A DNA stretch of 64,000 bases, taken from positions 1,674,001-1,738,000 of the forward strand of contig NZ_BAABED010000001.1 of assembly GCF_039539965.1 (NCBI RefSeq). Reading direction: 5' to 3'. Shown here piece by piece: positions 1 through 8,013 of the stretch. This stretch comes from Arthrobacter methylotrophus (GTDB lineage: Bacteria > Actinomycetota > Actinomycetes > Actinomycetales > Micrococcaceae). Position numbers and translations under genes: made by a program. Position 1 is the first letter of the stretch; each line of letters begins with the position of its first letter. Under the pieces are notes generated by a model. The model was not told where the DNA came from. It made no database searches and worked only from the letters and a program-made list of their open reading frames with translations.

Positions 1-79
1 TCACCTGCTCGTCAGTATCGAAGGGCAGTGCGACTTCGACCTGACCGACCGAGCGGCGGTTGATGTTGAGGATCTTCAT
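1..79 (-). CDS. Partial hypothetical protein, N-terminus only
   Basis: Only the first 26 codons lie in the window. The protein begins MKILNINRRSVGQVEV. Its ATG overlaps the TGA of the next gene (ATGA). It has its own class A promoter with 7 nt between ACACAT and the ATG, so a leaderless mRNA is likely. No family can be assigned from this fragment. Confidence 0.6.
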   Translation of the reverse strand, partial: MKILNINRRSVGQVEVALPFDTDEQV

Positions 80-609
80 GCACCCAATGTGTACGGCGGC
101 CGCCGGCCGGCTCCCCGCGGGTCAGCGGAGGCGGCGAGCTCCGCGATCTCGTGCTTGAGCGCCTTGCGGGTCACGTCCATCTCGGTCGCGTCGAACAGGC
201 CGCCTCGGCCCACCGTACCCAATGCCTTCAGGTATTCAGTTTCCACCATCTCCAGAGCCTCCGGGAGGTGCTTCTCGTATCGCTCCATGGTCCTGTCGCG
301 GAACTCGTACAGCTCCGGGAGCAGCCTGGCGTTCTCGATCTCTCGCAGGCCAGCACGGTCGACGGCGCGCCAGGCAGTGATGCATAGCTGGCTGTGGTCG
401 AAGCTGCCGCGGCCCATCAGGCCGTCAGCGGCCTCCTCTTTCCACCGTTTCGAAGCCATGGAGTGGAAAGCGATCTGCCTGACCGCGTGCTCGAAGTCGT
501 CGTCGGGGACACCCATCAGGTGGATGTGGTCTGGCTCGGCGTGGGCGGTGGCAGTGAATTGGCCGCCGGCAGGTGTGCCCGCGGGCTTGTGTGCTGGTTT
601 GAACGTCAT
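76..609 (-). CDS. Hypothetical protein with N-terminal GGQF tag
   Basis: This is a 177-residue soluble protein of unknown function. Near the N-terminus it carries AGTPAGGQFTATAHAEP, a tag shared with four otherwise unrelated proteins of this window. The rest looks helical and charged. I chose the ATG at 609 because the tag follows at once and a class A -10 box (CCGCACACAG) ends 6 nt upstream. The reading frame extends further upstream, but that part is arginine-rich and looks non-coding. Confidence 0.75.
   Translation of the reverse strand: MTFKPAHKPAGTPAGGQFTATAHAEPDHIHLMGVPDDDFEHAVRQIAFHSMASKRWKEEAADGLMGRGSFDHSQLCITAWRAVDRAGLREIENARLLPELYEFRDRTMERYEKHLPEALEMVETEYLKALGTVGRGGLFDATEMDVTRKALKHEIAELAASADPRGAGRRPPYTLGA
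87..116 (-). promoter_or_regulatory. Class A promoter P1
   Basis: GGGGAG, 14 nt, then CCGTACACAT, followed after 7 nt by the ATG at 79. The -10 box is the T variant of CCGCACACAT. Confidence 0.6.
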
Positions 610-615
610 ACTCGT

Positions 616-625
616 CTGTGTGCGG
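616..625 (-). promoter_or_regulatory. Class A -10 box P2
   Basis: CCGCACACAG lies 6 nt before the ATG at 609. No good -35 box stands 14 nt upstream, so this is a half-site match. Confidence 0.5.
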
Positions 626-626
626 C

Positions 627-824
627 TCAAGTCAGGAGTTGAAGGGTTTGGTAGCGCAGCGCCGCGGCGCGTGCGGTGGGGCGGAAGTGTTCGCCGCGGC
701 CGAACCGGCCACGCACATGGCGCAGGCACAGTTCGAAGCACACGTACTTCATACGTTCGCGATTGCGGCGCCGCAACGCCTTCTTGCGTGCACCGACAGT
801 CGCAGAGAGGAGGTTGCGTTTCAC
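627..824 (-). CDS. Small basic hypothetical protein
   Basis: A 65-residue arginine-rich protein (KKALRRRNRERMK). The GTG start overlaps the TGA of the upstream gene (GTGA), which suggests translational coupling. No family is recognised. The basic stretch could bind nucleic acid, but that is a guess. Confidence 0.5.
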   Translation of the reverse strand: MKRNLLSATVGARKKALRRRNRERMKYVCFELCLRHVRGRFGRGEHFRPTARAAALRYQTLQLLT

Positions 825-1135
825 CGGGTCGCCTTCGTGAAGCTGAACAGGTCGAGGCCCGGCAGTGGCGCCCGGTCCGGCATCGGGTGCTCGTGCAGCG
901 TCGTCGTCTCGGCCAGTTCTGCCTCGCCCCAGGTGCCGACCTGGAAGCCGCCGGACTCTTCAAGCGTCTCTCGCATGCGCTCGTGGAAGGCCATCGGGAT
1001 GTCGTGGGAAACCATCTCGGCCGGGTCAGCTTCGAGGTAGGTGTAGACCTGCGGAATTTCCCAGGACTCCTGATCCTCTATGAGGCGGATCGGAATGCGT
1101 ACCGTCAGGTGGCCGATTACTTCGTTCTTGAGCAT
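821..1135 (-). CDS. Hypothetical acidic protein
   Basis: A 104-residue soluble, acidic protein without signal peptide or membrane segment. A good ribosome site (AAGGAGA) stands before the ATG. A class A promoter lies about 48 nt upstream, so this mRNA should carry a leader. It is first in an operon with the small basic gene at 627-824, which it overlaps by 4 nt. Function unknown. Confidence 0.7.
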   Translation of the reverse strand: MLKNEVIGHLTVRIPIRLIEDQESWEIPQVYTYLEADPAEMVSHDIPMAFHERMRETLEESGGFQVGTWGEAELAETTTLHEHPMPDRAPLPGLDLFSFTKATR

Positions 1136-1175
1136 GGGGGTTCTCCTTACAATGCCGCCGGCGGGCGCCGCGGCT

Positions 1176-1559
1176 TCACCTCATGTGTGCGGCAGGGGTG
1201 CGCGCGGTCCCCGCCTCGAGCTTCCGGACAAAGTGATCCAGGAACACCGGCGGGAACGCGGCCGCGTCTGCGGTGGCCGACCAGTCCAGCCAAAACACAG
1301 CTGCGGTGCGGGCCCAACCCTCGGTCACCGGCTCGGGCCGGATGAGCTCGCGGGGGTAGCCCTGGCGGACGGACCTGTCACCCAAGTAACGGCTGACCTT
1401 GATCCGGTCGATACGGGCGGATCCCGGGGGAGTGACCCACAGGTCTTTGCCATCAGTTTCGAAATTGTGGCCATCCAGGGAAAGGGCCAGCGGTTCGGCC
1501 GGCGCCGGACGGGTCCGGAGGTAGCCGCGTCCGCGCTCAAGAGGGCCCGGCCTACCCAT
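1176..1559 (-). CDS. Hypothetical protein
   Basis: A 127-residue protein, last in the leftward operon that begins at 3101. Its ATG lies inside the last codons of the upstream membrane peptide (8-nt overlap), typical of coupling. The middle contains the segment DRIKVSRYLGDR and an aromatic patch (AAVFWLDWSATAD). No domain is recognised. Confidence rests on operon structure and coding bias. Confidence 0.6.
   Translation of the reverse strand: MGRPGPLERGRGYLRTRPAPAEPLALSLDGHNFETDGKDLWVTPPGSARIDRIKVSRYLGDRSVRQGYPRELIRPEPVTEGWARTAAVFWLDWSATADAAAFPPVFLDHFVRKLEAGTARTPAAHMR
1183..1212 (-). promoter_or_regulatory. Class A promoter P3
   Basis: GGGGAC, 14 nt, CCGCACACAT. It drives the gene starting at 1135 through a leader of about 40 nt that contains a Shine-Dalgarno site. 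Confidence 0.65.
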
Positions 1560-1686
1560 CGGCCTTCTTCTCGGGTTTGATCCGCTCGGAGCGTCGCACC
1601 GCGGCGAAGGTGCCGACGACGGCCAGGAGCGCCAGGACGGGGCCGAGCCGGTCGACGGTGAAATAGATATTCAGCAGCTCATGCAT
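1552..1686 (-). CDS. Small single-span membrane peptide
   Basis: A 44-residue peptide beginning MHELLNIYFTVDRL. One hydrophobic helix (about residues 13-28) is followed by a basic then charged tail (RRSERIKPEKK). It overlaps its neighbours at both ends: 8 nt with the zinc protein upstream and 8 nt with the hypothetical gene downstream. The ATG at 1686 was chosen over upstream codons because those lie inside the neighbour. Function unknown. Confidence 0.55.
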   Translation of the reverse strand: MHELLNIYFTVDRLGPVLALLAVVGTFAAVRRSERIKPEKKADG

Positions 1687-2161
1687 TGGCAGTCCCTTGT
1701 GCGGGGATCGTGGCCGGGTCGAAAGCCTTCCCTGCGAGGGAAGCTTCGCTGCAGGCGTGGAAGATCCGACCGGCCCACTCATGGGTCATGCCGGCGGTGT
1801 CCTCCAGATAATCCTCCATGGCGAATTCGTTGCGGAGGCGTAGCCGGTTCCAGTTGTTGTCATCCGCCGGGTCCTCGGCGGAACCCCAGACGTAAGTCTG
1901 TTCCGGGAACTGCTCCGTGGCTCGGAAGATGCGGTGGATGACAGAGTTTGCCTGCATCCTCTTCATGCAGGGTGTGCAGATGAGCAGCTCGAGGTGCTCG
2001 CCGCCGAACGTGTCGTAGACGGTCGAGCCGTAGTGGCCGGTGCTGGTGAAGATGTTCGCCCCGTAGGGGACGTCGGCGTGGCCGTCCATGCGTTCCTGCG
2101 GTGTGAGGCAGACGGCGCAGGGCAGGGTGGTGTGTGGCGCGGCGGGGCCGTTCCCGGTCAT
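1679..2161 (-). CDS. Putative zinc-binding protein (CxxC...CxxC)
   Basis: A 160-residue protein with two CxxC pairs, CAVC at about residues 15-18 and CTPC at about 62-65. Their spacing suits a single zinc ribbon enclosing a glycine/aromatic loop. The C-terminal half is helical and acidic. It overlaps the metallophosphoesterase gene by 4 nt. The catalytic or binding role is unknown. Confidence 0.65.
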   Translation of the reverse strand: MTGNGPAAPHTTLPCAVCLTPQERMDGHADVPYGANIFTSTGHYGSTVYDTFGGEHLELLICTPCMKRMQANSVIHRIFRATEQFPEQTYVWGSAEDPADDNNWNRLRLRNEFAMEDYLEDTAGMTHEWAGRIFHACSEASLAGKAFDPATIPAQGTANA

Positions 2162-2748
2162 TGTGCTCCAATCAATTCGTGGTCTACCTCTTCACATGCG
2201 TTGATGAACTGACCAAGCTCGTCGAAGGAGACGGGGCGCTCCCAGGCGTCGAAGCCGACGTTGACCTGGCGGCCCTGCACCTTCCACGCTTTGTGGACGT
2301 GGCCGTGCAGCAGCCATAGGCCTTCATCACGCAGCCGCCACTGGCTGTAGCGGTCCTCTTTAGCGACTCCGTCCCCTTCATAAGGGAAGTGGGAGAGCAG
2401 GACGGTGCGGTCACCGATGCGGCGGCTGGCAGCCATCTGCACAGAGGAGAAGACGCCGAGGTATTTGCGGAAGTGCCTGTGAGCGTCCGTATACAGGGCA
2501 TGCACAGGGTCGTGGTTGCCGGTGACCAGGTGTTTGGTGCCGGGAAGTTTTGCCAGCAGCTCCAGAGCCGGTTTCGGGTTGGACGAGGCGAGGTCGCCGA
2601 GGATCCAGACCGTGTCCTTCTTGGTCACGTTTTCCACCCACTGCTGGGCGAAGAAGTCATCGTGGTCTTTGGTGCAGGAGAAGCCGCGGTCCGCTGCGAC
2701 AATGGCGTGGGCAATGTGGGGGTCACTCGTGGTCAGGACAGTAGTCAC
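2158..2748 (-). CDS. Calcineurin-like metallophosphoesterase
   Basis: A 196-residue compact phosphoesterase. The metal-binding motifs appear in family order: SDPHIAHA near the N-terminus (D-x-H), GDLAS, GNHD, SHFPY and HGHVH. All key Asp, Asn and His residues are present, so it should be active. The length and the 'frequently visits host' type of sequence match small phage and plasmid phosphoesterases acting on nucleotides or phosphoproteins. The true substrate cannot be read from sequence. The GTG start overlaps the TGA of the Ea22-like gene. Confidence 0.88.
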   Translation of the reverse strand: MTTVLTTSDPHIAHAIVAADRGFSCTKDHDDFFAQQWVENVTKKDTVWILGDLASSNPKPALELLAKLPGTKHLVTGNHDPVHALYTDAHRHFRKYLGVFSSVQMAASRRIGDRTVLLSHFPYEGDGVAKEDRYSQWRLRDEGLWLLHGHVHKAWKVQGRQVNVGFDAWERPVSFDELGQFINACEEVDHELIGAQ

Positions 2749-3101
2749 TCTGCACCCTTCAGCTCCAGCGCTTTGCGCAGGTCTTCGGTCATAAGGAAGA
2801 AATCTCCGGGGATGACAGCATTGCGGTCGAGGAGGTCTTCCATGGTGGTGAGGACCTCCTCAACCTTCTGCAGCCGCGCGGCCATCGCCGGGACGTCGGT
2901 GAATGCTGCGGCAACGAATCGAGCCGTGGCTTCGTCTTCGCCGAAGCTGACGGTGTTCTTGCCGTAACGTTCGCGGGCGAGATCGCAGATCAGCCATTCC
3001 TGACCCCCGGGAAAACCGGTGTGATCGTCAATGACGTCAACGAATTGAGGGCCGGGTGTAGCGGCCGCGTGGCGGTCAATGATGGTCTGCAGGTCTCTCA
3101 T
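2745..3101 (-). CDS. Ea22-like protein
   Basis: A 118-residue protein with the Ea22-type signature ATPGPQF near the N-terminus and the helical 'D.ATARFVAAAFTDVPAMAARL' type of segment split around residue 70-85. Ea22-like proteins are common early proteins of phages and mobile elements, with no established biochemical role. I chose the ATG at 3101 because it sits 7 nt after the class A box. A GTG 6 nt further upstream is in frame but too close to the box. It is first in the operon down to 1176. Confidence 0.7.
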   Translation of the reverse strand: MRDLQTIIDRHAAATPGPQFVDVIDDHTGFPGGQEWLICDLARERYGKNTVSFGEDEATARFVAAAFTDVPAMAARLQKVEEVLTTMEDLLDRNAVIPGDFFLMTEDLRKALELKGAE

Positions 3102-3108
3102 GGACACA

Positions 3109-3138
3109 ATGTGTGCGGAGCGGGAGCTTCCACTACCC
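3109..3138 (-). promoter_or_regulatory. Class A promoter P4
   Basis: GGGTAG (weak -35), 14 nt, CCGCACACAT, then 7 nt to the ATG at 3101. Leaderless mRNA predicted. Confidence 0.6.
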
Positions 3139-3140
3139 GG

Positions 3141-3536
3141 TCAGGCGCCTGCGCCGGCAGTGGCAGGCGAGGATGACGTGAACATAGACCGCAGCTTCTT
3201 CTTCAGCTTGGTGCCGCGGCCCTTCCACCAGTCATCGTTGTCCTTGATGTGTTGCCAGTCGCGGTGCATGGTGTAGGCCAGATAGCCATCGATCAGGACC
3301 CCGAGCCATTGCTGGGTGAAAACATCCAGTGCGACATCAAAGACGAAAGCGCCGAAAAGGGGCAGGCAGAGCGTCTTCATGATCGTCGATGCCATGTACT
3401 CGCGGTGGCTTCCTTCCACTGACATCCGCCAGTCGATTTTAGCGGTGAGGTAGGTGAACATGGCCATGGTGATGGCGAAGCTGATTCCCACCCAAAGTGG
3501 CGATGAACCGAACCGTGTCCAGTAGTCAATGATCAT
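3141..3536 (-). CDS. Multi-span membrane protein
   Basis: A 131-residue protein starting MIIDYWTRFG. About three hydrophobic segments lie at residues 10-35, 55-75 and 80-95, followed by a strongly basic C-terminal tail (KGRGTKLKKKLRSMF). The shape suggests an integral inner-membrane protein with its tail in the cytoplasm. No family is recognised. It is last in the 4621 operon. Confidence 0.65.
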   Translation of the reverse strand: MIIDYWTRFGSSPLWVGISFAITMAMFTYLTAKIDWRMSVEGSHREYMASTIMKTLCLPLFGAFVFDVALDVFTQQWLGVLIDGYLAYTMHRDWQHIKDNDDWWKGRGTKLKKKLRSMFTSSSPATAGAGA

Positions 3537-3552
3537 TGTGGAGGCCTGCAAT

Positions 3553-3777
3553 TCAGTTGTTCGGAGTTTCGGAGGGCTGATCGGGCACCGTGGCGCGGCC
3601 GCTTCGAATAAGCGCTGCGTAATAGGGAGCCGAGCCGGCCTCGTATTCTGCTCGGAGTCGGTCGAGCTCGGCTGCGCTGCGACGGCTGACGACCACATAA
3701 GCGATGACGATAAATGTCATGAACGCCGACGCGACTCCAGCAGCCACGAGAATGGTTTCGATACGGTCCGAGGTCAT
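3553..3777 (-). CDS. Small single-span membrane protein
   Basis: A 74-residue protein with one strong transmembrane helix at about residues 8-31, then a charged region (SAAELDRLRAEYEAG) that may be helical. The ATG overlaps the TGA of the upstream basic-protein gene. Function unknown; it may partner the membrane protein encoded next. Confidence 0.6.
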   Translation of the reverse strand: MTSDRIETILVAAGVASAFMTFIVIAYVVVSRRSAAELDRLRAEYEAGSAPYYAALIRSGRATVPDQPSETPNN

Positions 3778-4004
3778 GTTGCGCCTGCTTGCTGGTTCCG
3801 AAGGTCTCGGGCGACGGCAATGATGAGGTCTTTGAAGCGGGCCGTCTCAACCTTGGTCAAGTACTTCTTGCGGCGCCGGCCCCGAGGAGTGCGGATGCGG
3901 AGCACTGCGAGCCGATCCAGCTTCCGTTCCTGGTGGCGGCGGAAGTTGTCCCGGACGGGGTCGCCGCCAATGGACGGAATCGTCTTGGATTTCGGGCGCG
4001 TCAT
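3774..4004 (-). CDS. Small basic protein
   Basis: A 76-residue protein rich in Arg and Lys (RGRRRKKY), with no Cys pairs or membrane segment. It overlaps both neighbours by 4 nt (ATGA). A nucleic-acid-binding role is possible but not shown. Confidence 0.55.
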   Translation of the reverse strand: MTRPKSKTIPSIGGDPVRDNFRRHQERKLDRLAVLRIRTPRGRRRKKYLTKVETARFKDLIIAVARDLRNQQAGAT

Positions 4005-4621
4005 CGGCTTCCTTCCGGTGAGTGGGCGGGCTGGCCCGTAGTGACGCGCTCCGCCTGGGCTTCGAGTTCTCGGATGCGCTCAATCAGGGACAGGACGGTT
4101 TCCGGGTTGGCAGACGCGAGATGCTGTGCGATCGGGCTGCGGACATCGACGATGTTCCCCCGATGGATCCCGTCATGCGTCCTGGGTGTGTTGTCGGGAA
4201 GGCCACGGTGGCGGGCAACCTCGTAGACGACCAGGTCCCTGACCGGCTGCTTGACGTTCCGCTCATCCGTGACGGTGAGGCGGGAGTCGGTGTTGGCGAC
4301 TTCGTAATCCTCGTCAGCCCAGAGCCACTGACGCAGGTACCTTTCCTTGACGTCCTCGGCCAAGGTGCCGAAGCAGTCCTCGAGTCCGCGGATGTATTGG
4401 CGGGCTTCGAACGAATCGCGGACCCGGTCCACAGGACAATGGCCGAGGACTTCGACCCGGCCCAGGTTGGGCACGATGCAGCTCAGGGAAGGGTCTTCGT
4501 AGTCGGTGTTGCCGCGCCAGAACCATGGACCAGGCGCCATTTTGACGGCGGCCCGGGCGGTCTCTTCGAGAGCGTCAAGGTCCAGGACGTGCACGGTAGG
4601 TGACGCGGAAGTTTCAGTCAT
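4001..4621 (-). CDS. Ea22-like protein
   Basis: A 206-residue protein. The segment KMAPGPWFWRG matches the Ea22-type 'ATPGPW' signature, and the C-terminal part (SPIAQHLASANPETVLSLIE) is the usual 'asHIAasNPe' helix of that family. It is the second Ea22-like gene of the region. The ATG at 4621 stands 7 nt after a class A box, which decides the start. First gene of an operon reaching 3141. Confidence 0.72.
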   Translation of the reverse strand: MTETSASPTVHVLDLDALEETARAAVKMAPGPWFWRGNTDYEDPSLSCIVPNLGRVEVLGHCPVDRVRDSFEARQYIRGLEDCFGTLAEDVKERYLRQWLWADEDYEVANTDSRLTVTDERNVKQPVRDLVVYEVARHRGLPDNTPRTHDGIHRGNIVDVRSPIAQHLASANPETVLSLIERIRELEAQAERVTTGQPAHSPEGSR

Positions 4622-4628
4622 AGGGCCC

Positions 4629-4658
4629 ATGTGTGCGGCGCCCTGGATCGGTCTTCCC
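4629..4658 (-). promoter_or_regulatory. Class A promoter P5
   Basis: GGGAAG (weak -35), 14 nt, CCGCACACAT, then 7 nt to the ATG at 4621. Confidence 0.6.
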
Positions 4659-4789
4659 AAAACAGTTCCGGGACAGGCCTGTTCGAGCACTTCGTTAGAC
4701 GGTATGTTCTTGCCCGGGGGACGATCGACGGCCGGCAAGTGCGGCATGCGCAGGAAGCCCCGCGTAACCAGCACTCAGAAAGGTCCAAC

Positions 4790-5098
4790 ATGTCCTACCC
4801 GCAAGGCCCCGGCCAGCAACAGCCCTACCAGCCGAACTACCCGAACGTGCAGCAGAACAACTCGCTGGAGCACTTCCACGGTTCGAAGTTCAAGGAAAAA
4901 GCGACCATCTTTGGGGTGATCGGTTTCTTCTTCCTCGGCATTGTGTTCGGACCGCTCGCGATCTCGAACGCCAAGAAGGCAGAAGCGCTGCACCACTCGG
5001 CCACCCTTGGAAAGGTCCTTGGCTGGGTAGACACCATCGCGGGTGTCATCTGGCTGCTGGTCGTCGTGCTCATCATGGCCAACGCAGGCCATCACTAA
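4790..5098 (+). CDS. DUF4190-like small membrane protein
   Basis: A 102-residue protein: a Pro/Gln/Tyr-rich cytoplasmic start, then two transmembrane helices (about residues 43-62 and 80-98) joined by a segment containing NAKKAEALHHSATLGKVLG. This pattern fits DUF4190-type proteins, which are widespread in Actinobacteria and of unknown role. An AAAGG ribosome site precedes the ATG. It is a single gene with its own terminator and no element-type promoter box. Confidence 0.65.
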   Translation: MSYPQGPGQQQPYQPNYPNVQQNNSLEHFHGSKFKEKATIFGVIGFFFLGIVFGPLAISNAKKAEALHHSATLGKVLGWVDTIAGVIWLLVVVLIMANAGHH

Positions 5099-5110
5099 AC
5101 CCGCCCGGAA

Positions 5111-5144
5111 GAAGGGACCGGCCCCGGTGGGTCGGTCCCTTCTT
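5111..5144 (+). terminator. Rho-independent terminator
   Basis: 10-bp stem GAAGGGACCG/CGGTCCCTTC followed by TTC ATTT. It ends the DUF4190-like gene. Confidence 0.75.
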
Positions 5145-5186
5145 CATTTCCCTGCCGCGGCGCGGGCGGCGTCCCGTTGTGGTCTG

Positions 5187-5342
5187 TTACTTGACGGGAA
5201 GCGGCTGGTAGTCGCCAGACGAGAGCATGACCGCAGTCAGTTTGCTGTCGTGTTGGACAAAGCGGACGAGGGTCGTCTCGCCATCACGGGTCAGCTCGGT
5301 GTCCATTTTGCCTTCGTCGTGATTCATGACGTTCGACACCAT
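5187..5342 (-). CDS. Small hypothetical protein
   Basis: A 51-residue polar protein ending YQPLPVK. It is supported by a class A promoter just upstream and by fitting exactly between two genes. An inner ATG at 5327 is the alternative start. No ribosome site is seen for either, so a near-leaderless mRNA is likely. Function unknown. Confidence 0.5.
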   Translation of the reverse strand: MVSNVMNHDEGKMDTELTRDGETTLVRFVQHDSKLTAVMLSSGDYQPLPVK

Positions 5343-5359
5343 CTGAGATTATTTGAGCG

Positions 5360-5389
5360 ACGTGTACGGAACAGCTGCGGCGTCTCCCC
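5360..5389 (-). promoter_or_regulatory. Class A promoter P6
   Basis: GGGGAG, 14 nt, CCGTACACGT (one mismatch). It lies about 17 nt before the start at 5342. Confidence 0.45.
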
Positions 5390-5390
5390 G

Positions 5391-5939
5391 CTACTTCCTG
5401 ACCGGGATTTCCTTGGCGTCCTTGTCGACCAGAATGATCTGGCCGGCGGCCGAGGTGCCGTGGATGAGGGCGCCGTTGAAGATTACCGGGTTGGTCTCGT
5501 TCGAGGTCACCATGAAGCCTTTGTTGGTGAGCTTCTGCAATTCGGCTGCTTGAACGCCCGTCAACGGCACCTGATACCGGTCCCGCGCCCAGGAGATGAA
5601 CTCGCCGTTCTTGTCCGAGGTCTGTGCACCTTTGACCAGGCCAACGAAATTGGGGACACCGTCGCCGCTGCCTGTGGCGAGATTCATGGCACCGGAGGCA
5701 AGGACGGGCAACACGAGCAACAGTCCGGCCGCCCAGAACGACCGTCTCGCCCAGACAGCGGAAAGCCTTGATTTATCCACTCTGCGTACAACGTAGATGA
5801 CGATGCCGATGGCCAGAGCAAGGAACCAGCCTCCACTGAGAATGATGCCGTACAGCGTGTCATACACGGGGTTGTGGAACTGTGTCAGGACGGCGTAATC
5901 AAAGGCCCCGGCTGGGTCCTGCGAGGTCGGTAGGCTCAT
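5391..5939 (-). CDS. Membrane protein with extracytoplasmic domain
   Basis: A 182-residue protein with two transmembrane helices (about residues 29-51 and 65-90). The rest is polar and probably outside the membrane, ending in a small domain with GTSAAGQIILVDKDAKEIP. A good ribosome site (AGGAG) precedes the ATG. It follows a hybrid class A/B promoter. No family recognised; the position near cell-wall genes may hint at an envelope role. Confidence 0.65.
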   Translation of the reverse strand: MSLPTSQDPAGAFDYAVLTQFHNPVYDTLYGIILSGGWFLALAIGIVIYVVRRVDKSRLSAVWARRSFWAAGLLLVLPVLASGAMNLATGSGDGVPNFVGLVKGAQTSDKNGEFISWARDRYQVPLTGVQAAELQKLTNKGFMVTSNETNPVIFNGALIHGTSAAGQIILVDKDAKEIPVRK

Positions 5940-5971
5940 GGCGGGGATCTCCTAGGTCTGTCACACGCACA

Positions 5972-6000
5972 CATGCGTAGACCCTGGAAGAACGCTCACC
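5972..6000 (-). promoter_or_regulatory. Hybrid class B promoter P7
   Basis: TCTACGCATG -10 box of class B, but the upstream box is GGTGAG as in class A. The mRNA should have a leader of about 25 nt before the ATG at 5939. Confidence 0.55.
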
Positions 6001-6260
6001 AATGAGATCACTGGGACCGGCCGTCGAACGGGTGTCGCGGGGTGTATTCGGCTTGTCAGCGCAATCTACGACTTCATGACCAGATGGGCGGAAGGAGACT
6101 TGACGGGAAGAATCATTGACTTACAAAGCGGTCTAGGGCGACGATGCTCCGCGAGTAACCAACGAAATAAACCGGTGAAACGGCGGAATACCGCGCGGGG
6201 TAAGCAAGGGCAAATGTATCGTTGGGCCGAAGTCATTCGCAGCGCAGGAGGAGTTAGCCC
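6001..6260. other. Intergenic stretch, no gene seen
   Basis: This stretch lies between divergent genes. It holds the ribosome site (GGAGGAG) of the lipoprotein gene at its right end. No element-type box faces right, and composition becomes more AT-rich here. Confidence 0.5.
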
Positions 6261-7049
6261 ATGTCTAACCGTCAAATTCGTGCCCTGGCAGTATTACTGC
6301 CCCTTGGAATCGTTCTATCAGCATGCGCTGGAGGGTCGCCGGCAACGACGGCTAGCCCCACTCCGTCCGCGACTCAATCGTCCACGGCCTCGTCGATGCC
6401 ATCAAGCTCTTCCTCATACTCGGCGCTTACATCTGTGACCCCGGTAGCAAAGCCAACCGCGGATGTTATGCCAGCCTCACTCGAAAAATATAGAGCGATG
6501 TCTGTCGAAGAGTTTGGGGCACTCTCAATCGCCGAACGCCAACCGTATGTACAATGGCTAGCAAAAGACCTGCAGGCACTTGCGGATGATTGGTACAAGG
6601 AGACAGGGAGCCCTGCAGACAGGTTAGTTCCTGCTTCTGAGACAAATACACCAACAGAAGCCTCTAATGATTTTGCATATAAAATACGCCTCGCCTTCAC
6701 GTTGCCCCAAGGCCCTGATCGCGACAAAGTAATCTTGGGGGCTCTCCAACTTGGCACTGCGTCGGATGCCTATCCGATCTGGCATGCAAAGTCAGAAAGT
6801 GTGCCTATTGCTCTTGGTAAGATCAGCGGGTCAGCTTTCAACATTAAGCTCCTTACAAATGCCGACTTTCTCGGTAGTAGTACAGTTACCAAAAGCGATG
6901 GCCTTAAGAGGGAGTATGGCCAGATATGCCAGGTTACTCACTTTATCGACCCGACTGGGGCTAACGCCGACCCAACACAGAAGCTGTGCTTGGTCGAGTA
7001 TGCCAATGCAAATGGGCAACCAGCAAAAACCTGGGTCCGCGGGCAATAG
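6261..7049 (+). CDS. Putative lipoprotein
   Basis: A 262-residue secreted lipoprotein. Signal peptide residues 1-21 end in a lipobox (LSACAGG), followed by a Ser/Thr/Pro-rich linker and a globular domain from about residue 60. Two Cys near the C-terminus could pair. The ribosome site is GGAGGAG. Codon use is clearly more AT-rich than in neighbouring genes, and there is no class A-C promoter. Both suggest recent acquisition. Function unknown. Confidence 0.75.
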   Translation: MSNRQIRALAVLLPLGIVLSACAGGSPATTASPTPSATQSSTASSMPSSSSSYSALTSVTPVAKPTADVMPASLEKYRAMSVEEFGALSIAERQPYVQWLAKDLQALADDWYKETGSPADRLVPASETNTPTEASNDFAYKIRLAFTLPQGPDRDKVILGALQLGTASDAYPIWHAKSESVPIALGKISGSAFNIKLLTNADFLGSSTVTKSDGLKREYGQICQVTHFIDPTGANADPTQKLCLVEYANANGQPAKTWVRGQ

Positions 7050-7425
7050 GTACCCCCTGGAACACTCAAAGAACCAAAGTGCAAGCACCCGGTCAGGAAC
7101 TAAAAGACAGGGCTTCCACTTTTAATATTCGTCAATTTGTGCATAAATAAACGCAACATATGGCAGACACTCCAATACCAGTAGAACCAGAAGAAAAACA
7201 CAAGGGCGTACGGCATTTCCCACAACGAGCAGCGACTTGAGGTAACACTTCGTCGACCACGCGGAACGCCTAAATCGCATCCGAATGTTCGGCTGGGAGA
7301 ACATCGAGACTGCCCCCGGCAAGAAGTACAGCTTAGTTGGCTGGATGAGCCGGACTCGATGCATGCCTTCATGGATTTTCACCTTCTGGCAACTCATTGT
7401 CCTGCCTTGCGACGCGGCCTGCACT
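7050..7425. other. Gene-free or degraded stretch
   Basis: Several short overlapping open frames occur on both strands, none with a ribosome site, family match or clear coding bias. It may be the remnant of a gene (one short frame starts at 7160 and stops after 24 codons). Composition is atypical, like the flanking genes. Confidence 0.4.
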
Positions 7426-8013
7426 TCAACGGCCGGCGCAGAGCTTCACAGTCTCGTTGATGATCAGGTCCACTAGATTTTCGCGGCCGTCCGAGTCGAC
7501 GAACTCGATTCCGGCATCGGTGAATTGGAATTTGCCCTGTCTGGACGGGGCCGAGGGTAACTGGACGGGCTCCGCGACCCGGGCGTACGAGTCGTTTGGA
7601 CCGATCCCAATCTTGGCGAACCGTTGAGCGGTCGACGAGACGAAAAACCCGCGATTTGAGTCAACATCTTTACGGCCGCGGATTTCGCTGATCGCCAAGT
7701 TGACTATGAAGGGGCTGTAGAGCGTTCCGCTGCGTCCTAGTCCGAGGGAGTAGGACCCGAGCGCCCACAGCTTCTCCATCTGAATGGGGCGTAACTCGAG
7801 CCTCCCGTACTGGACAGAACTGAGATCAACGCGGGGGGTGGGCGGAACGCCGAGTGTGTCCAGCTTGGTGGCCGCACTGCGGCAGACGTCCTCAAGCTCG
7901 GCCCTGGCCTGTGTCCAGCGGGCAGTGCAGTCGGATTCGATGGCGGCTGCATTCCTGGCCTCGACTTGGTTGCCTTCGGAGCGTTTGGCGAACTCGGCGT
8001 CGAAGTCGACCAT
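7426..8013 (-). CDS. Hypothetical protein
   Basis: A 195-residue soluble protein. The N-terminal 60 residues look helical and possibly coiled coil (EFAKRSEGNQVEARNAA), and the remainder has alternating strands. An AGGGAGTG ribosome site precedes the ATG. It has no element-type promoter and lies in the atypical 6-8 kb patch. No family recognised. Confidence 0.6.
   Translation of the reverse strand: MVDFDAEFAKRSEGNQVEARNAAAIESDCTARWTQARAELEDVCRSAATKLDTLGVPPTPRVDLSSVQYGRLELRPIQMEKLWALGSYSLGLGRSGTLYSPFIVNLAISEIRGRKDVDSNRGFFVSSTAQRFAKIGIGPNDSYARVAEPVQLPSAPSRQGKFQFTDAGIEFVDSDGRENLVDLIINETVKLCAGR

Noticed and set aside
7100..7476. Short frames on both strands between the lipoprotein and the 195-residue protein
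   Set aside because: No ribosome sites, promoter boxes, domains or consistent coding bias; at most a gene remnant.
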